Of a stretch of DNA of 64,000 bases, positions 61,986 to 64,000 are shown piece by piece. The translations under genes and the position numbers were made by a program. The DNA is from Puffinus mauretanicus (Eukaryota; Chordata; Aves; Procellariiformes; Procellariidae), in assembly GCA_023333565.1 (NCBI GenBank), contig JAJKFH010000115.1:3782001-3846000 (forward strand). The letters are read 5' to 3'. The notes below the pieces were generated by a model, which saw only the letters and a program-made list of their open reading frames with translations, searched no databases and was not told the DNA's origin. The stretch's first letter is position 1, and each line of letters opens with the position of its first letter.

Positions 61986-63463
61986 AACTGTTGCCCAGTT
62001 TTCAGGAAGAAACATTTAGGCACTTAACTTCAGCCAAGGGTGTCAACACAGAATCCTGCTCTGACAGATACACACTCAAAGTTCTTGGGATCATATCTCA
62101 AGAGCAGCAGTGTTTAAGCTACAACCTTTTATAGACATCCCATTAGCTAATTTATTCTAGTACTGTTATGAATCCTGGTCCGAACTGATCAAGTGAGAGT
62201 GTTTCCATCACCTAACTGTGGAATTTAACTTAGTCAATGTAAATCAGACACACTCAATGCAGAGAGCTAACTCCTTCACAGAATGATTAGGAGCTCCAAA
62301 GTTTTCTTCTTGTTTTCTTTACTGTGTTTCAGAGAAGGCTCTCTCTTGCAGTTGGCAATATATAAGAAGCCTAACTTAGCGACTTAATTATGTGATTACT
62401 GCCTTAGCATTTTCCATTCAATATAGGAAAATTATGTATTCAGTTTAGACTCTGTGTTATGTTTCAGGAGTGTGAAAGTTAGGCACTGCAATGATGAATA
62501 TCACAACTGGCATAACTCTGTATGCATCTATTGTTTGATGCCAAACATTGAGTCTTATCTTGATATTACTTTTGACTCCTGATTTTTTAATGATAAGCAA
62601 ATTAAGCCACAGTATTCTTCCCAAGATATCCAAACCTCAGCCAGACACACAGCTCTCTTTATCTATTTGTAGAACCTAGCTATACATTCTTAACACTTAC
62701 ACCCTGGAGTTCTCCCAGACGTTTGTTTCAGTACATAAACTTAAGTTTGTACAGAATTCAACGGCTATGGTACCTTGTAAATGCAACCTATATAAACACT
62801 GAATTGGTACTAAAACTGGAACACTGCTTCCTGTCAAATGCTGAACTGATTTAAAGATACTTGTAGAGTACAGGCTTATAAAATTGAAATGGTTGTGCCC
62901 TACACATTGAACTATTGATTGTAATACCAGTTACATTTACCTGTGGTGTCACGGCTAAAGCTTCTCAATGTCATTGTAGAATGACTACAGTCATTTACAA
63001 GTACTGCTAAAATATCTTCTTGAAGCCTAAAGCTTTTTCTTTTCCAAAATGCAAAAAAGTTGAAATTCTTTGGAGATTTCAGTCATTATTAGTAGCTGCA
63101 TTAAATCTAGTTTATGTTACTCTTGTGGTTTAAAACAGCCCTAAAGCTGCTAGAGAATTCTGCAGTGAGATAGGACTAAATAATTTTTTGTCACCTGTTG
63201 TACAGAGATTACACTCTCCCCTGCACTCTGATGGTCCCAGCTTGTCCTGGGAGTCCTTCAGAGCAATAAACAGCTAGAATAAACATATATGCAGCAAGTT
63301 CCATGTTTTTCCAACATTTGCTGGAGTTCTTGACCAGTGCACCTGATATCTTATTAAATAAGACTGCACTTACTGATGATCCTGGCATCCCCATGCTACA
63401 AAATTTCTAACTTTAATCTTTAGCTTAAGGTAGGATGAGGGGCTATTTGTTTGGGTGACTTCT
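61986..63463. other. AT-rich intergenic DNA with possible traces of ancient repeats
   Basis: Scattered TTAGGCA and CCTAACTT motifs (near 62012, 62369 and 62480) hint at very old amniote repeats, but no boundaries can be drawn. No gene seen. Confidence 0.5.
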
Positions 63464-64000
63464 TGTACTGAGTCTGGCTGGGATGGAGCTAAATTTTCTT
63501 CGCAGCAGCCAGTATGGTGCTGTGTTTTGCATTTGTGACTAAAACAGTGTTGATAACACAATATTTTAGCTATTGCTGAACAATGTCTGCATAGCATAGA
63601 GGCCTCTCTCTTTTTCCAACTCTGCCTCCCCAGTGAGTACATTGAGGGTGCGCAAGAAGTTGGGAGGGGACACAACCAGGACAGCTGATCTGAGCTCACT
63701 GAAGGGATATCCCATGCTATATAACATCATGCTCAGCAATAAAAAGAAGCAGAGAGGTTTTTTTTGGGGGGGAAGGTAGCCATTGCTCAGAGACTGGCTG
63801 GGAGGTAGTGAGTGATTGATTGCCTTTGCATAACTTGCTTTGGTTTTGGGGTTTTTTTTCTGTCTTTTTCCTCTTTCCTTTGCTTATTAAACTATCTTTA
63901 TCTCAACCCATGGGTTTTCTTGCTTTTGCTCTTCCTATTCTCTCCTCCAGCCTGCTGGGATGTAGAGGAGAGTGAGCGAGCAATTGTGTGGTGCTTAGCT
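63464..64000 (+). mobile_element. LTR of the same avian retrovirus family (copy D), cut by window end
   Basis: Starts TGTACTGAGTCTGGCTGGG and follows LTR copies B and E in order: GTGCTGTGTTTTG, GTTGATAACACAA, GAAGTTGGGAGGGGACACA, GGATATCCCATGCTATATAA, ATTAAACTATCTTTATCTC (signal at 63887-63892) and the GAGTGAGCGAGC block at the very end. The last few bases of the LTR, and any internal region, lie outside the window, so solo LTR versus provirus cannot be decided. Confidence 0.88.

Overview
The window looks like avian nuclear DNA. It contains CR1 LINEs of several ages, including one nearly complete copy, and five copies of an LTR family of the type common in bird genomes. It also holds a second, ERVL-like LTR. 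A bird is inferred from this repeat content; neognath, probably non-galliform, is only a guess. I found no host protein-coding gene that I can defend and no tRNA, rRNA or CRISPR locus. Almost all short open frames are chance ORFs in AT-rich DNA, or shadows of retroelements and tandem repeats.

Layout. 1-24.9 kb is AT-rich intergenic DNA with one complete solo LTR (7398-7910, 6-bp target-site duplication). 24.9-36 kb carries four CR1 pieces: a fragment of one subfamily (about 24930-25637, +), an old 3' tail (about 28591-28858, -), a 2.15-kb 5'-truncated copy with a broken reverse transcriptase (about 29644-31791, +) and a heavily decayed remnant (about 35567-35930, +). A (CCTTC)18 microsatellite lies at 37451-37540 and a minus-strand solo LTR at 38727-39318 (5-bp duplication).

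43-52 kb is compositionally different. It is GC-rich and dense in minisatellites: a ~31-bp array (about 43975-44430), a compact CpG island (about 44436-44690), a ~45-bp purine-rich array of about 25 units (about 44770-45980), and a very degenerate ~76-bp array with a palindromic core (about 46680-49000). A solo LTR (48148-48741) is inserted in the last array. Two diverged copies of a ~110-bp segment, each with a splice-acceptor-like end, sit near the two ends of that array; the downstream copy is followed by AATAAA. An unannotated, probably non-coding transcription unit is possible here, but unproven.

52.5-58.2 kb is a nest: a near full-length CR1 on the minus strand (52881 to about 57335) lies inside what appears to be a plus-strand ERVL-like LTR, abutted by a truncated copy of the other LTR family. 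The CR1 has an open ORF1 (zinc-finger-like cysteines, coiled coil, SGNH-type domain). Its ORF2 keeps every endonuclease and reverse transcriptase motif I looked for but is broken by a tight cluster of small indels that together restore the frame. 58.2-63.4 kb is again AT-rich, with a probable ancient tRNA-derived SINE near 61.9 kb. A fifth LTR copy (63464 onward) runs off the window.

Functionally, all protein-coding capacity I can defend belongs to retrotransposons. CR1 ORF1 (RNA-binding/esterase-like) and ORF2 (endonuclease plus reverse transcriptase) would act together in target-primed reverse transcription. The LTRs are promoter/polyadenylation modules left after loss of the retroviral interior.
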